Shown: piece after piece, positions 33,111 to 42,641 of the stretch | Position numbering within the stretch: the stretch's first letter is position 1 | Layout of the letters: the number at the start of each line of letters is the position of its first letter | NCBI RefSeq assembly: GCF_003316765.1 | Contig: NZ_NIJF01000045.1 | Span: 1-64,000, forward strand | Source: Bacillus sp. P14.5 | GTDB taxonomy: Bacteria; Bacillota; Bacilli; Bacillales; Bacillaceae_B | Length of the DNA: 64,000 nt | Direction of reading: 5' to 3' | Translations under genes and position numbers: made by a program | Notes under the pieces: generated by a model | The model's input: the letters and a program-made list of their open reading frames with translations, nothing else | The model's database searches: none | Told to the model about the DNA's origin: nothing

Positions 33111-33847
33111 CAGCTATTGCCAAGCTTGCTACATTAGAAACGAAGATGTTCTTCAGAGACCGGCTCAGCGTGTTTTGGACCTTTTTATTTCCGGTGGCCA
33201 TGATTTGGTTATTCGGATCCATGTTTGTCGGGCAGGAGATGGATGAAAGATTGTTCGCCGAATTGTTTGTTCCTGCCTGGATCGGCGTCAATATTGTCAC
33301 CACCTCTTTCTTTACCTTGGGAACGGTTTTAACGGGTTACCGGGAAACAGGTGTGCTCAGGAGATATCAATCGACACCTCTTCAGCCATGGAAAATCCTG
33401 GCCGCCCATACCTTCCAGGGGACTGTCATTTTTGCCATCTCTGCTGTTCTGTTGATGGTTTTTGGCATGCTGATGTATGACCTGTCCATGCCCGTTTATA
33501 TTGGCAGTACATTGCTGGCGCTGCTGATCAGCATCCTTGCCTTTTTTCCTTTCGCGCTTTTTCTGACATCGCTTGCCAAGAATACCCAAAGTGCGGCTGC
33601 TATCAGCTCGTTGTTCCTGAATCTTATGCTGTTTTTATCGGGAGCGACTTTTCCGCTTGAAATGATGCCGACTGTGCTTCAATATGTAGCAAAAATCCTC
33701 CCGTTGTATTATGTGATTGAAATGCTTCGTGGAACATGGAGTGAAGCGCCGATTACAGACTTCGGCCTTGAGGTTGGTGTGCTGCTGGGCATTGCTGTTG
33801 TTTCCACATACCTTGCCTCCCGGTTCTTTCGCTGGAGTGATAAATAG
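33107..33847 (+). CDS. ABC-2 type permease
   Basis: A 246-residue membrane protein with six TM segments and the ABC-2 signature around LFLSGATFPLEMMPTVLQYVAKILPLYYVIEMLRG. It forms the channel of an exporter with the ATPase encoded just upstream. The substrate (drug, bacteriocin, sodium or polysaccharide) cannot be told from the sequence. ATG at 33107 overlaps the previous stop, so translation is coupled. A hairpin ends the operon at 33909. Confidence 0.92.
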   Translation: MTAIAKLATLETKMFFRDRLSVFWTFLFPVAMIWLFGSMFVGQEMDERLFAELFVPAWIGVNIVTTSFFTLGTVLTGYRETGVLRRYQSTPLQPWKILAAHTFQGTVIFAISAVLLMVFGMLMYDLSMPVYIGSTLLALLISILAFFPFALFLTSLAKNTQSAAAISSLFLNLMLFLSGATFPLEMMPTVLQYVAKILPLYYVIEMLRGTWSEAPITDFGLEVGVLLGIAVVSTYLASRFFRWSDK

Positions 33848-33908
33848 GCATATCAGTTTTTTCTTTAGAAAGGATGCAGGCCGCCCCTCTTTTTTCATGT
33901 ACAAACCA

Positions 33909-33945
33909 AAGGCGTGAGGTTTTCTTTAAGAAGACCTCACGCCTT
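33909..33945. terminator. Convergent terminator hairpin
   Basis: AAGGCGTGAGGT and ACCTCACGCCTT form a perfect 12-bp stem with a 13-base loop, between two convergent genes. The T runs are short. Confidence 0.75.
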
Positions 33946-33958
33946 GTTAGTTTCCTAT

Positions 33959-34888
33959 CTAGAATCGGAACAAGTCACTGGACAGGTATCTTTCTCCTGT
34001 ATCACAAGCGATGCATACCACAATATCATCAGGTGAAAGCTTTTTCGCCACCTGGATTGCGGCATAGCAGGCTGCACCTGAAGATGGGCCGACCAGAATT
34101 CCTTCTTCGCTTGCCATGCGCCTTGTGATATCATACGCATCTTCATCCTCGATTTTATGGATTTCATCATATACATCCTGATTCAGGATTTCAGGGATGA
34201 ATCCAGGGCTTGTACCGACCAATTTATGTTTTCCGGGCTGTCCGCCTGAAAGGACAGGTGAACCTGCTGGCTCGACTACATGAACTTCAAGGTCTTTGTA
34301 GTGTTCCCTCAATACTTCCCCGGTGCCTGTGATCGTTCCGCCTGTGCCCGCTGTCGCAACAAATGCTGATAGAGGTTTGCCCAGCTCATCCATTGCCTCG
34401 ATGATCTCCACTGCGGTTGTTTTACGGTGCGCATTAGGGTTGGATTCATTTTCAAACTGCATCGGCATGAAGCTGTTCTCGATTTCCTTAGTAAGATCTT
34501 TTGCCTTTTGAATCGCTCCAGGCATTTTTTCATCTCCTGGAGTAAGGACCACTTCGGCTCCATAGGCTTTGAGCAGATTAATTCTTTCCTGTGTCATGGT
34601 ATCAGGCATAACAAGGATTGCTCTATATCCTCTTGCTGCTGCATTCATCGCAAGCCCGATTCCCGTGTTACCGCTTGTCGGTTCTATGATTGTGGAGCCT
34701 GGCTTTAAAAGCCCTGCATTCTCAGCCTCCACAATCATTTGAAACGCAGCCCGGTCTTTTACACTTTTGCTTGGATTGTAGAATTCCAGCTTTACATAAA
34801 TCTCTGCTCCGCCTTCTGGTTTCAGACGATTCAATTTGACCAGGGGTGTATCTCCGATTAAATCCGCTATATTTTGAACGACTTTCAT
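33959..34888 (-). CDS. ytkP: Cysteine synthase A-type PLP enzyme (YtkP-like)
   Basis: A 309-residue PLP-dependent O-acetylserine sulfhydrylase-type enzyme. The PLP lysine lies in NPSKSVKDRAA, the phosphate-binding loops in EPTSGNTGIGLA and GTGGTITGTG, and the substrate loop in GPSSGAA. It would make cysteine from O-acetylserine and sulfide, or act in a related beta-replacement. Its position next to ytlP and ytlQ matches B. subtilis ytkP. ATG at 34888 lies nine bases after AAAGGA; an upstream in-frame ATG is weaker. Confidence 0.9.
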   Translation of the reverse strand: MKVVQNIADLIGDTPLVKLNRLKPEGGAEIYVKLEFYNPSKSVKDRAAFQMIVEAENAGLLKPGSTIIEPTSGNTGIGLAMNAAARGYRAILVMPDTMTQERINLLKAYGAEVVLTPGDEKMPGAIQKAKDLTKEIENSFMPMQFENESNPNAHRKTTAVEIIEAMDELGKPLSAFVATAGTGGTITGTGEVLREHYKDLEVHVVEPAGSPVLSGGQPGKHKLVGTSPGFIPEILNQDVYDEIHKIEDEDAYDITRRMASEEGILVGPSSGAACYAAIQVAKKLSPDDIVVCIACDTGERYLSSDLFRF

Positions 34889-35128
34889 ATTATTACGTCC
34901 TTTCATTTTAAGTCAATAAGGTGATTGAAGTCATTATTCGTTTCCTTTAAAAGTTGAGTAGTTATATTATTATGTTACTAATTCTAACAAATCATATCAA
35001 ATATATAAGATTTAATGATTAGATTTACATATTGCTTATAGTAGAAGGTTTCACCTAGAGTGCCTCTTTCTTATTGAATTTGCTCTATCCTAACACTGCT
35101 TTCGTAAAGATTGTGGCTGTTTAATAGG

Positions 35129-35405
35129 AACGGATTTCCGCTCCAGGCGCGCGACTCCGCGGGGCGGGCGTTTAGCCTCCTCGGCTTCATATAAAGCGGA
35201 AGCGGCCGTTCAGCACCGTACGGATTGTAGGGCTCCTGCATGAGATAAAGGAATCACAACGAACAACGTGAGTTGATGATGACTTATCGCAAGGAAGGAG
35301 ACCGAAATCCGCTAGTTGCTGGCCGCTGGAGCTGGATTCGCCTGCGGGGTCTCACCTGTCCCGCTACTCCCGCAGGAGGTCGCGTGCCTTCCGCTCCAAT
35401 CCTTC
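35129..35405 (-). repeat. Bacillus-type GC-rich intergenic repeat, copies 2a and 2b
   Basis: Two partial, reversed copies of the 120-bp element: one from about 35129 (GGATTTCCGCTCCAGG, GCGACTCCGCGGGG), the other from about 35297 to 35405 (GAAATCCGCTAGTTGCTGG, then CTGCGGGGTCTCACCTGTCC and CTTCCGCTCCAATCC). About 70 bp of other sequence lie between them. This region, the palindrome array at 35640 and the fragment at 35908 explain most of the 1.26 kb gap between ytkP and thpR. Confidence 0.85.
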
Positions 35406-35639
35406 GGCCTTCTAGAAAAGAGCCTTTGTAAAAGATAGTTGCCATTGGGTAATTCTTTATCCTCCTCTGACTAACATGAGCTGCTTCGCAGATTAATACT
35501 TCCTGTTCCGCTTTTTCTCTCAAACATTTGCCTGTCGGGACTGGAAGGCGAGAAAAGATGCTGATTCCCGCAGCCGGAAAAGTTAAAAGTCACTTTTATC
35601 GATTAGGGGGTCAGGAAAGGTAAATAGATTTGATCTATA

Positions 35640-35828
35640 AATAGAGGAAGAAAGTTCCCTTATTGACTAAATAACGATGAAAATTTCTTTAATAGAGGAA
35701 AAAACTTCCCTTATTTGCTCCTAAAAATAGAAAATAAGTGTTTTTGCTTTATATAAGGGAAAAAACTTCCCCTATTCACCAACCAAATGAGCTAAATCTA
35801 AAAATAAGGGAAAAAAATTCTCTTATTT
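35640..35828 (+). repeat. Array B', four palindromic units about 51 bp apart
   Basis: Inverted repeats of the type AATAAGGGAAAAAACTTCCC with TTATT start near 35640, 35691, 35752 and 35803, giving steps of 51, 61 and 51 bp. This is the same spacing pattern as array B at 20845, but the inner sequence is A-rich rather than a full palindrome. Confidence 0.82.
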
Positions 35829-35907
35829 ATTACCGCTAGTTAATCAATCAAGGACAGGGCTTTCAATTTTGCTTTCGCTGAACGGTTCCTTCTCCTTTTC
35901 AGTTCAC

Positions 35908-35946
35908 CGCAATTGAAGTCGTGCGGCTGAAGCGGAAATCCATACT
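35908..35946 (+). repeat. Fragment of the GC-rich intergenic repeat
   Basis: CAATTGAAGTCGTGCGGCTG followed by AAGCGGAAATCCA matches the 3' end of the copy at 42446-42566. Confidence 0.7.
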
Positions 35947-36152
35947 TCTAAACAGCCTGACTCATTCTGATAAGGACAGTGCAAAAGATGTCATTCTCAC
36001 CGATCTCTTCACTGGAATGTTTAATCAGCAGGCGTAAAGGCTATTAAAGATGGCAATAATTGTGATGGAATCAAGCATGCGTTGCTGATTTAGATATCTG
36101 TTGCATGCTTAGTCTGATAAAATAAAATTAATGAAAATCCGGGAAGGTGTGT

Positions 36153-36713
36153 ATGATGAAACAACACCACTATTTTTTCGCTGTTCCGATACCGCAGGAA
36201 ACCAAAGAGACAATGGAGGAATGGTCGGGGAAGGTGAAGGGGGCTTTGCCCTTTCAACGCTGGGTGCATCCTCAGGATTACCATATCACGTTGGCTTTTT
36301 TGGGCGGGACCGAAGAAGAGCGCTTAAGGAAAACCATCGAAAGAGTTCATGCTTTAAAAGGTGAATTCCATATTTTTTCACTAGCTGTCCAACAACTTGG
36401 AACATTCGGCAAACCATCATCTCCCCGTATTCTCTGGAGCGATGTGAGTCCTTCTTCTTCCTTGTCTTCATTAAGGGATGCTGTGTACTCTGCCTGTCTG
36501 CAAGAAGGATATGAACTTGATCAAAGGCCTTTTAATCCGCACATTACAATAGCAAGGAAGTGGGCTGGCGATGAGGAGTTCCCAGGCAGCAAGCTTGCCT
36601 CTTTATCTCTTGAAGAGCCCCTGGAATTCAAAGTAGAGGAATTTGTGCTCTACCGGACGCATCTCGATCGCACACCTAAATATGAAACAGTAGAGAAATT
36701 CACATTGATTTAA
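36153..36713 (+). CDS. thpR: RNA 2',3'-cyclic phosphodiesterase (YtlP)
   Basis: A 186-residue 2H phosphoesterase. The two catalytic motifs are HITLAFL (about residue 43) and HITIARK (about residue 133), the HxT/S pair of this family. It opens 2',3'-cyclic phosphates on RNA ends and may reverse as a ligase in vitro. The order ytkP-ytlP-ytlQ-amyX is as in B. subtilis. ATG at 36153 follows GGGAAGG, with a second ATG next to it. Confidence 0.92.
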   Translation: MMKQHHYFFAVPIPQETKETMEEWSGKVKGALPFQRWVHPQDYHITLAFLGGTEEERLRKTIERVHALKGEFHIFSLAVQQLGTFGKPSSPRILWSDVSPSSSLSSLRDAVYSACLQEGYELDQRPFNPHITIARKWAGDEEFPGSKLASLSLEEPLEFKVEEFVLYRTHLDRTPKYETVEKFTLI

Positions 36714-36774
36714 TGATTAAAACTTATTCGTAAGAAACGAAAAATACAAACATATAATGCAAGAGGGGAAACTT

Positions 36775-37752
36775 ATGGCGCAACTAATTAAACTGCAAGA
36801 CTATATCTCAAGGTATGAACTGGATACTTATCGTTATCCTTCCCAATTTGTCCGGTTAAAAAAACAGCAATGGGCAAAGTGGAAGGAAAGCTGGGATCAG
36901 GGAGAATTGCTTTTTCAGGAAGAACCTGAAGATGTGGAGGAACTCTTGGAGAAACCAAGCTTGATTTCAAGGTTTGGAGGCATGTTCAAAAAGCGGGAGA
37001 AAGAGGAAGAATCGCAGAAGCTTGAAATGCAGACACCTCTTGTAGAAGAAGATTCGGAAATGAATCTGAGAATCACCGAGCTTCCTTCAACTGAAGAGGA
37101 ACTGAAGCATTTGTTCCTCGACCAGCTGTTTCATTTTCAGTTAAGGTGGGCGAGCTCGACCATTATGGAGAAATCCTATGTGGATCAGAGTTATGTTTCT
37201 GATGAGAAGCTTAAGTACTTCTTGAAAAGGTTCCCGGATAATATTTTTCTGATGTATTACCCGGTCTTCAAATTTAAAAATGCTCCGATGGAAATGGATA
37301 TTCTTCTGCTGACCCCCACAGACATCTGGTGCTTGACCTTTATGGAGGAAGAAAATGAAGCGGCTTATATAGGATCCCAGGAACGCTTCTGGATAAAGAA
37401 GTCTGGAGATAGGGATTTCAAGGTACTTAACCCATTGATTTCTCTTAATAGGATGGAATCTGTCATTTCGACCCTGATGAAACACCTGGAAGTGGATCTT
37501 CCCATTAAAAAGGGCATCATCAGCCGAAATGGATATATAGATTATGGGATGGCGCCGCACAACCTGCACCTTATTGATAAGAGGGCGCATGAAGAGTGGT
37601 TTGAGAAAATGAGGGCGGCACATTCGCCCATTAAAAATGTTCAGTTGAAACTCGCAAAAGGACTTCTGGATTTCTGTCAAAGCACATCCTTTAAGAGGAC
37701 GGGATGGCAATCAGATCACCAGCATCCATTGCGCGAAGATGATGCAGATTGA
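36775..37752 (+). CDS. ytlQ: YtlQ-like protein
   Basis: A 325-residue soluble protein that matches YtlQ by position and overall character. A charged linker (about residues 55-110, rich in Glu and Lys) separates a short N-terminal part from a C-terminal domain with MEMDILLLTPTDIWCLTF, which resembles a nuclease-related (NERD-like) core. I cannot assign catalytic residues with confidence. ATG at 36775 follows AAGAGGGG. Function unknown. Confidence 0.75.
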   Translation: MAQLIKLQDYISRYELDTYRYPSQFVRLKKQQWAKWKESWDQGELLFQEEPEDVEELLEKPSLISRFGGMFKKREKEEESQKLEMQTPLVEEDSEMNLRITELPSTEEELKHLFLDQLFHFQLRWASSTIMEKSYVDQSYVSDEKLKYFLKRFPDNIFLMYYPVFKFKNAPMEMDILLLTPTDIWCLTFMEEENEAAYIGSQERFWIKKSGDRDFKVLNPLISLNRMESVISTLMKHLEVDLPIKKGIISRNGYIDYGMAPHNLHLIDKRAHEEWFEKMRAAHSPIKNVQLKLAKGLLDFCQSTSFKRTGWQSDHQHPLREDDAD

Positions 37753-37851
37753 TTATAATTTATTGTGGGAGATGGCCCTATCGAAGTACAGCATCGTAAT
37801 TGGAAGACAGCCGATATGAAAAGCTGAGTACATAAGGGGAGGTGTTTATTT

Positions 37852-39999
37852 TTGCTTATTATTCAAAGGGATTTTTATGCCTATTTAGATGAAATGAAAA
37901 CAGTAACAGTCCTGCTTCCCCACTCTTACTTTGAGGGACACTCTTCTGCCTTTTATATGAAAGAGGAGAATAAGGAAAAAGTACCTCTGGTGATTAGAGA
38001 AAGACATTCTCTTCCAGAGCAGAATAAATATATATGTTCCATTGATTTTGAACCTCAGCTGGACAGGACTTATTATATTGAAGATGAGCATGGAAATGAA
38101 ACGGATCTCCAGGTTGGGGCGGTTATCAGGACACACGAATTCGATGAAAAGTATTTCTATGAAGGCAATGATTTAGGGGTGACTTTGGATGGCGGGAGAA
38201 CTATCTTTAAAGTTTGGGCACCCACTGCAACGAAGGTTATGTTGAAGCTTACCGGTTCCGATATGAACTCGTCCCAGCAACATGATATGACCAGAGGAGA
38301 AAAAGGAGTTTGGGCCTTTTCTCTGGAGGGAGATGCCGACGGTTGTTTTTATACCTATCTTACTTGCATTAATTTGCATTGGCAGGAAGCGGTGGATCCT
38401 TATGCAAAATCTGTTTCGCTTAACAGTGAGTGGGGCGCCGTCGTCGATATGGGGAAAACCGTTCAGGCCATTGACTCTCTTCCGGCCTTGGAATCCAAAA
38501 CAGACAGTATTATCTATGAACTTCATATCAGAGATTTTTCGGTGCATGAGGAAAGCGGGATGAAGCATAAAGGGGCATACCTGGCTTTTACAGAGACCGG
38601 GACCAGAACGTCAAACGGTCTTACAACCGGGGTGGATTATTTGGATGAGCTAGGTATCACCCATGTGGAACTTCTGCCTGTAAATGATTTTGAAGGTGTG
38701 TCGGATCTCAGGGACGATGGAAGATATAACTGGGGCTACAATCCGCTGAACTTTAATGCCCCGGAAGGAAGCTATTCCAGCAGGCCGCAGGATCCATATT
38801 CCAGGATCAATGAGCTGAAAGAGGTGATTCACTCCCTTCACAGCAGAGGCATCAGGGTCATCTTGGATGTAGTGTACAACCATGTTTATATAAAAGAGGA
38901 GTCTTCCTTTGAAAAAATAGTTCCCGGCTACTATTTCCGCTATGATGAAAATGGCATGCCTTCCAATGGCACCGGAGTAGGAAATGACATGGCTTCGGAA
39001 AGAAAAATGGTACGCAAATTCATTATGGACTCTGTACGTTACTGGCTGAAGGAATTCAAAGTGGATGGCCTCCGCTTTGATTTGATGGGGATTCTCGATG
39101 TGGAGACCATGAATCTTGTTCATGAAGAAGCCGAGAAAATCCTGCCTAACGCCTTGATCATCGGAGAGGGATGGAACTTGAATACCCCGCTTCCACAAAG
39201 CATGAAGGCTAACATTCGCAATGCTGGGAGAATGCAAGGAATCAGCCAGTTTAATGATTCGTTTCGCGACGGCATCAAAGGGAGTACCTTTAACTTGTAT
39301 GACAGGGGCTTTGCACTGGGCCACAGCGGCCTTGAAAAAAGAGCGGCTGAAGTACTCACAGGAAGCATTGGGTTAACGGGAGAATCCGGCCTGTTTTTAC
39401 ATCCTGCCCAAACGGTTAACTATGTTGAATCACATGACAATCATACCTTATGGGATAAGATTTCCGCTTGCTGTCCGGATGAAGCTGAGAGGGAAAAGAG
39501 GCATATGCTTGCCACCTCCATGGTTCTTCTTTCCCAAGGAATCGCCTTCCTCCACGCAGGCCAGGAATTTCTGCGGACCAAGGAAGGTGTCGAAAACAGC
39601 TACAAATCTCCGGATGAAATCAATCAGCTTGATTGGCACAGGAGAACGATATATCAGAATAAGGTTGAGTATATAAAAGGACTGATTGCCATACGGAAAG
39701 CACATGGAGCTTTCCGTTTCAGCCAGCCAGAATTGATCCGGAAGCACATACAGGCGGATTACAGTTCTCCTGGAGTGGTTAAATTACATCTTAACAATAT
39801 TAAAGCTTATGGCCCTTGGAATGAAATCTTTATTCTCTTCCATGCAGGTGAGTCACAATTGTCTGTTTCTCTTCCTTTAGGTGAAACACCATGGAAACTC
39901 ATATCTGATGGAGAGAGTGCAGGACTGCAGGCGCTGGATGTACTGGATGGCGGCATGCTGAAGGCAGATCCTGTCAGCTGTTATGTTTGCTGCCGGTAG
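37852..39999 (+). CDS. amyX: Type I pullulanase
   Basis: A 715-residue glycoside hydrolase of family GH13 (subfamily 14). After an N-terminal CBM48-like domain, the family mark YNWGYNP appears, then the catalytic nucleophile in VDGLRFDLMG, the acid/base Glu in IIGEGWNL, and the stabilising Asp in YVESHDNHTLWD. There is no signal peptide, so it debranches alpha-1,6 bonds of internal glucans, as AmyX does in B. subtilis. TTG at 37852 follows AGGGGAGG. The length is normal. Confidence 0.95.
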   Translation: MLIIQRDFYAYLDEMKTVTVLLPHSYFEGHSSAFYMKEENKEKVPLVIRERHSLPEQNKYICSIDFEPQLDRTYYIEDEHGNETDLQVGAVIRTHEFDEKYFYEGNDLGVTLDGGRTIFKVWAPTATKVMLKLTGSDMNSSQQHDMTRGEKGVWAFSLEGDADGCFYTYLTCINLHWQEAVDPYAKSVSLNSEWGAVVDMGKTVQAIDSLPALESKTDSIIYELHIRDFSVHEESGMKHKGAYLAFTETGTRTSNGLTTGVDYLDELGITHVELLPVNDFEGVSDLRDDGRYNWGYNPLNFNAPEGSYSSRPQDPYSRINELKEVIHSLHSRGIRVILDVVYNHVYIKEESSFEKIVPGYYFRYDENGMPSNGTGVGNDMASERKMVRKFIMDSVRYWLKEFKVDGLRFDLMGILDVETMNLVHEEAEKILPNALIIGEGWNLNTPLPQSMKANIRNAGRMQGISQFNDSFRDGIKGSTFNLYDRGFALGHSGLEKRAAEVLTGSIGLTGESGLFLHPAQTVNYVESHDNHTLWDKISACCPDEAEREKRHMLATSMVLLSQGIAFLHAGQEFLRTKEGVENSYKSPDEINQLDWHRRTIYQNKVEYIKGLIAIRKAHGAFRFSQPELIRKHIQADYSSPGVVKLHLNNIKAYGPWNEIFILFHAGESQLSVSLPLGETPWKLISDGESAGLQALDVLDGGMLKADPVSCYVCCR

Positions 40000-40105
40000 G
40001 CCTTTAGTTTATATAGTGTGGATACAAGTGCTGTATAGGGCGATGGGTTTTTATATAGCACGGAATGTTGGATAGTGGGAAATGATGAGGTATGAAGCCG
40101 CTTTG

Positions 40106-40400
40106 AATAGGATCAAACTCAGAAAAACGGGAAATGGTGCAGTATTAAATGACCTTTAACAGCACCAAACTATCAAAAACGAAAAATGGTGCAGCTCAAA
40201 ATGGATTTGAACAGCATCAAATCTCGGAAATCGGAACTTGATGCAGTATAGAGTGGCTTTTAACAGCATCAAATTATTAAAATTAGAAAATGATGCAGTA
40301 AAAAGTGGCTTTTAACAGCATTAAATCTCTAAAAACTAAAAATGATGTAGTAAGAAATGACCTTAAACAGAATCGAATACTAAAAGCTTCAAACGATGAA
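40106..40400 (+). repeat. Tandem array A2, about five units of 52 bp
   Basis: The anchor AACAGCA recurs at 40158, 40210, 40262 and 40314, with related forms at about 40106 and 40367, giving steps of 52-53 bp. Each unit has GCATCA and, about 21 bp later, TGATGC. In the unit at 40158 both arms read GCACCA and TGGTGC, so the pairing is kept by a double change. Same family as array A1 at 13745. No gene is seen between amyX and ytmP. Confidence 0.9.
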
Positions 40401-40674
40401 CAAATGTACGGATATTCAATAAAGGCCATGCCCTCCAACCCGCGCGCTTTTGATAGGACTTGACGGAATGGGGCAAGAGACGATACTATTGATAAAGATG
40501 GCTATTGCACTTTTTGCCCAATAGCTGTCTTTTTATTTTCAGGGTGATTTAAAAGAAATGGACCGGAAATCCGTTCTTTTAAACGGCCGAAATTTTAACT
40601 AAAGAACTCAAAATGCGAATTAAAAAGATATTATTTCAATATAAATGAAGCGAACCAATAGAAGGTGAATATTA

Positions 40675-41448
40675 TTGGAACACTTATTTGATCAAGATTG
40701 GGAAATCCTACCGGCGGGAGGAGCAACAGGAGAAGCATTTTTTGCCCGTTATCAGGAGCAAAAGCTTTTTCTGAAAAGGAACTCTTCTCCTTTTTTGGCG
40801 GTTCTATCAGCTGAAGGGATCGTCCCAAAACTTGTCTGGACTAAAAGAATAGAGAATGGCGATGTCATCACAGCGCAGCATTGGCTGAACGGGAGAGAAC
40901 TGGATCCTGAAGAAATGCAAGAGGAAAGGGCAGCGAAGCTCTTGAAAAAAATCCACTCTTCCAGGCCGTTGTTAACGATGCTGGAAAGACTGGGAAAAGA
41001 GCGTTTTCAGCCTGAACACATGTTGACGGAACTGGAGACCGGGCTCGATTTTGAGTTGCTTTCACATCCCAAGGTTAGAGAAGCCCTGCACTTTCTCCAA
41101 ACGGATCTTCCCAAAATCTCTCATGACGAATATGTTGTCTGCCATGGAGATGTCAATCACAACAACTGGCTGCTATCGGATAACAACCAGCTGTATCTGA
41201 TTGACTGGGACGGAGCTATGATTGCCGACCCGGCAATTGATATCGGGCTTCTCCTGTATTGGTATATCCCTGAGGAGAACTGGGACACATGGCTTTCGCA
41301 ATACGGTGTACCATTGACGGACAACCTTAAGCTTAGAATGAAATGGTATGTGATATCCCAAACCCTTTTGTCCATCCAATGGCATAAAGGAAAGGCAAGA
41401 TTTCACGAAATGAACCACTGGATTGAATACCTTCACACCATCGTCTGA
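40675..41448 (+). CDS. ytmP: Aminoglycoside/choline kinase-like phosphotransferase YtmP
   Basis: A 257-residue protein of the APH/choline kinase fold. The catalytic Brenner motif is VVCHGDVNHNNWLL, and the metal-binding motif is LIDWDGAMIADPAIDIG. The phosphate acceptor is not known for YtmP. TTG at 40675 follows AAGGTGA. The position upstream of ytzH (reverse strand) and trmB is as in B. subtilis. Confidence 0.92.
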   Translation: MEHLFDQDWEILPAGGATGEAFFARYQEQKLFLKRNSSPFLAVLSAEGIVPKLVWTKRIENGDVITAQHWLNGRELDPEEMQEERAAKLLKKIHSSRPLLTMLERLGKERFQPEHMLTELETGLDFELLSHPKVREALHFLQTDLPKISHDEYVVCHGDVNHNNWLLSDNNQLYLIDWDGAMIADPAIDIGLLLYWYIPEENWDTWLSQYGVPLTDNLKLRMKWYVISQTLLSIQWHKGKARFHEMNHWIEYLHTIV

Positions 41449-41451
41449 GCC

Positions 41452-41730
41452 TTAAGACAAAGTATCCATGTCATGAACCCACTGGGAGAGGTTCTGTTTC
41501 TGGGAAGTGATATGGAAATCGAGGTCTGATGAATTGATACCGTTTTGACTGTAGTTATAAACTTCCTGAAGAATCGGCTTGATTCCTTCACCGATGTTGG
41601 TATTGACCATCAGGGACTTCACCAGGCGTTCCAGCTGTTCACACTCTGCAACCGATCCGCAGCAATCATCAGAGTGATTCATTAATATATCCTTCAACAA
41701 GTTCATTTGATCATGGTGTCCGAGTGGCAT
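41452..41730 (-). CDS. ytzH: YtzH-like protein
   Basis: A 92-residue helical protein matching the YtzH family by position and by its Asp/Cys-rich N-terminal part (DILMNHSDDCCGSVAECEQLERL). The function is unknown. ATG at 41730 follows a purine-rich stretch. It ends only 3 bp from the end of ytmP, convergent with it. Confidence 0.85.
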   Translation of the reverse strand: MPLGHHDQMNLLKDILMNHSDDCCGSVAECEQLERLVKSLMVNTNIGEGIKPILQEVYNYSQNGINSSDLDFHITSQKQNLSQWVHDMDTLS

Positions 41731-41871
41731 AATAACACCCTTTCCGGTTGGAATTATAGAAAAGAATTCACAATTAGTTTGTGGATTCTTTTTTGTTTAT
41801 GCATGAATTTGGATGGGGCATGGTACCAGGGCAGAATCAAAAGGATTCAAAAGGCCGGCGATAATCAGAAC

Positions 41872-41910
41872 AAAGAAAGCCGCCACTAATTTTTTGTGGC
41901 GGCTTTCTTT
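41872..41910. terminator. Bidirectional terminator
   Basis: AAAGAAAGCCGCCAC and GTGGCGGCTTTCTTT form a perfect 15-bp stem with a T-rich loop, serving the minus-strand small gene at 41918 and possibly transcription from the left. Confidence 0.88.
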
Positions 41911-41917
41911 GTTTTAC

Positions 41918-42043
41918 TTATATTGAAAACGAACGCTGAGTCAGTTTCTCTACAGGATACACAGCCAGGCTGTAACCCACGAACATAACAGCCATCCCGG
42001 CCAAAACAGAAACCTCTGCAGCGATATTTACTAATTTACTCAT
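41918..42043 (-). CDS. Small single-TM protein
   Basis: A 41-residue protein: MSKLVNIAAEVSV, a central hydrophobic helix (LAGMAVMFVGYSLAV), then a basic tail. ATG at 42043 follows GGGGATGAG at good spacing, and a terminator follows its stop. I know no function. Small size and membrane character resemble other Bacillus micro-proteins. Confidence 0.62.
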   Translation of the reverse strand: MSKLVNIAAEVSVLAGMAVMFVGYSLAVYPVEKLTQRSFSI

Positions 42044-42376
42044 CTATACTCATCCCCTTTTCTGTATTTTCTAAACCCGTGCAAATAATCTACATTCTTA
42101 ACCTTAACAGAACATAAGCTTTATCCAAATTGCGGTAAGGGTTATTAAAACATCTCTATCAAGGATGACGACTGATGTAATCGGATACAGAGACCTTGTT
42201 TGTATGTATACAGGTATATCCTCAAGGATGCTCCAGAATATAAAAAGTGCTCTCAAATACTGATGAATTCCGACATTACTTGCAGAGAAAGGGATGTCAT
42301 GGTATTGTTTTGACGATGAGAAATTATATTTTTACTCTTTTTAAAAGTCTTGTTTATGAACTATACTTTTTCATAA

Positions 42377-42600
42377 GGCTCTATTCTTAAAGATAGATTA
42401 ATGTTTTTGGTCGCTATTTTACCTTCTTTCCCCCTTTTACGCAGGGATTGGAGCGGAAGGCGTACGACCTCCTGCGGGACTAGCGGGACAGGTTAGACCC
42501 CGCAGGCGAATCCAGCTCCAGCGGCCAGCACCTAGCGGAGTCGTGCGACTGAAGCGGAAATCCACTACTTTTCAACAACCAGAATCTTTGAGAAAAGAGC
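42377..42600 (+). repeat. MITE-like element carrying GC-rich repeat copy 3
   Basis: The outer ends GCTCTATTCTTAAAGAT (from 42378) and ATCTTTGAGAAAAGAGC (to 42600) are imperfect inverted repeats (about 16 of 18 match). Inside, 42446-42566 is a complete copy of the GC-rich 120-bp element (GATTGGAGCGGAAGG, CTCCTGCGGGACTAGCGGGA, GCGGAGTCGTGCG). The gap between the small gene at 41918 and trmB contains little else. Confidence 0.7.
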
Positions 42601-42641
42601 ATGCATTTTAAAAAGAGCTCAAGAAAAAAAGAGGTGTCTAT

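Noticed and set aside
41713-41889. A plus-strand frame of about 59 codons with a hydrophobic stretch, opposite the start of ytzH
   Set aside because: No start with a ribosome binding site was found, and it partly overlaps ytzH on the other strand. A real micro-protein at the 3' part cannot be excluded.
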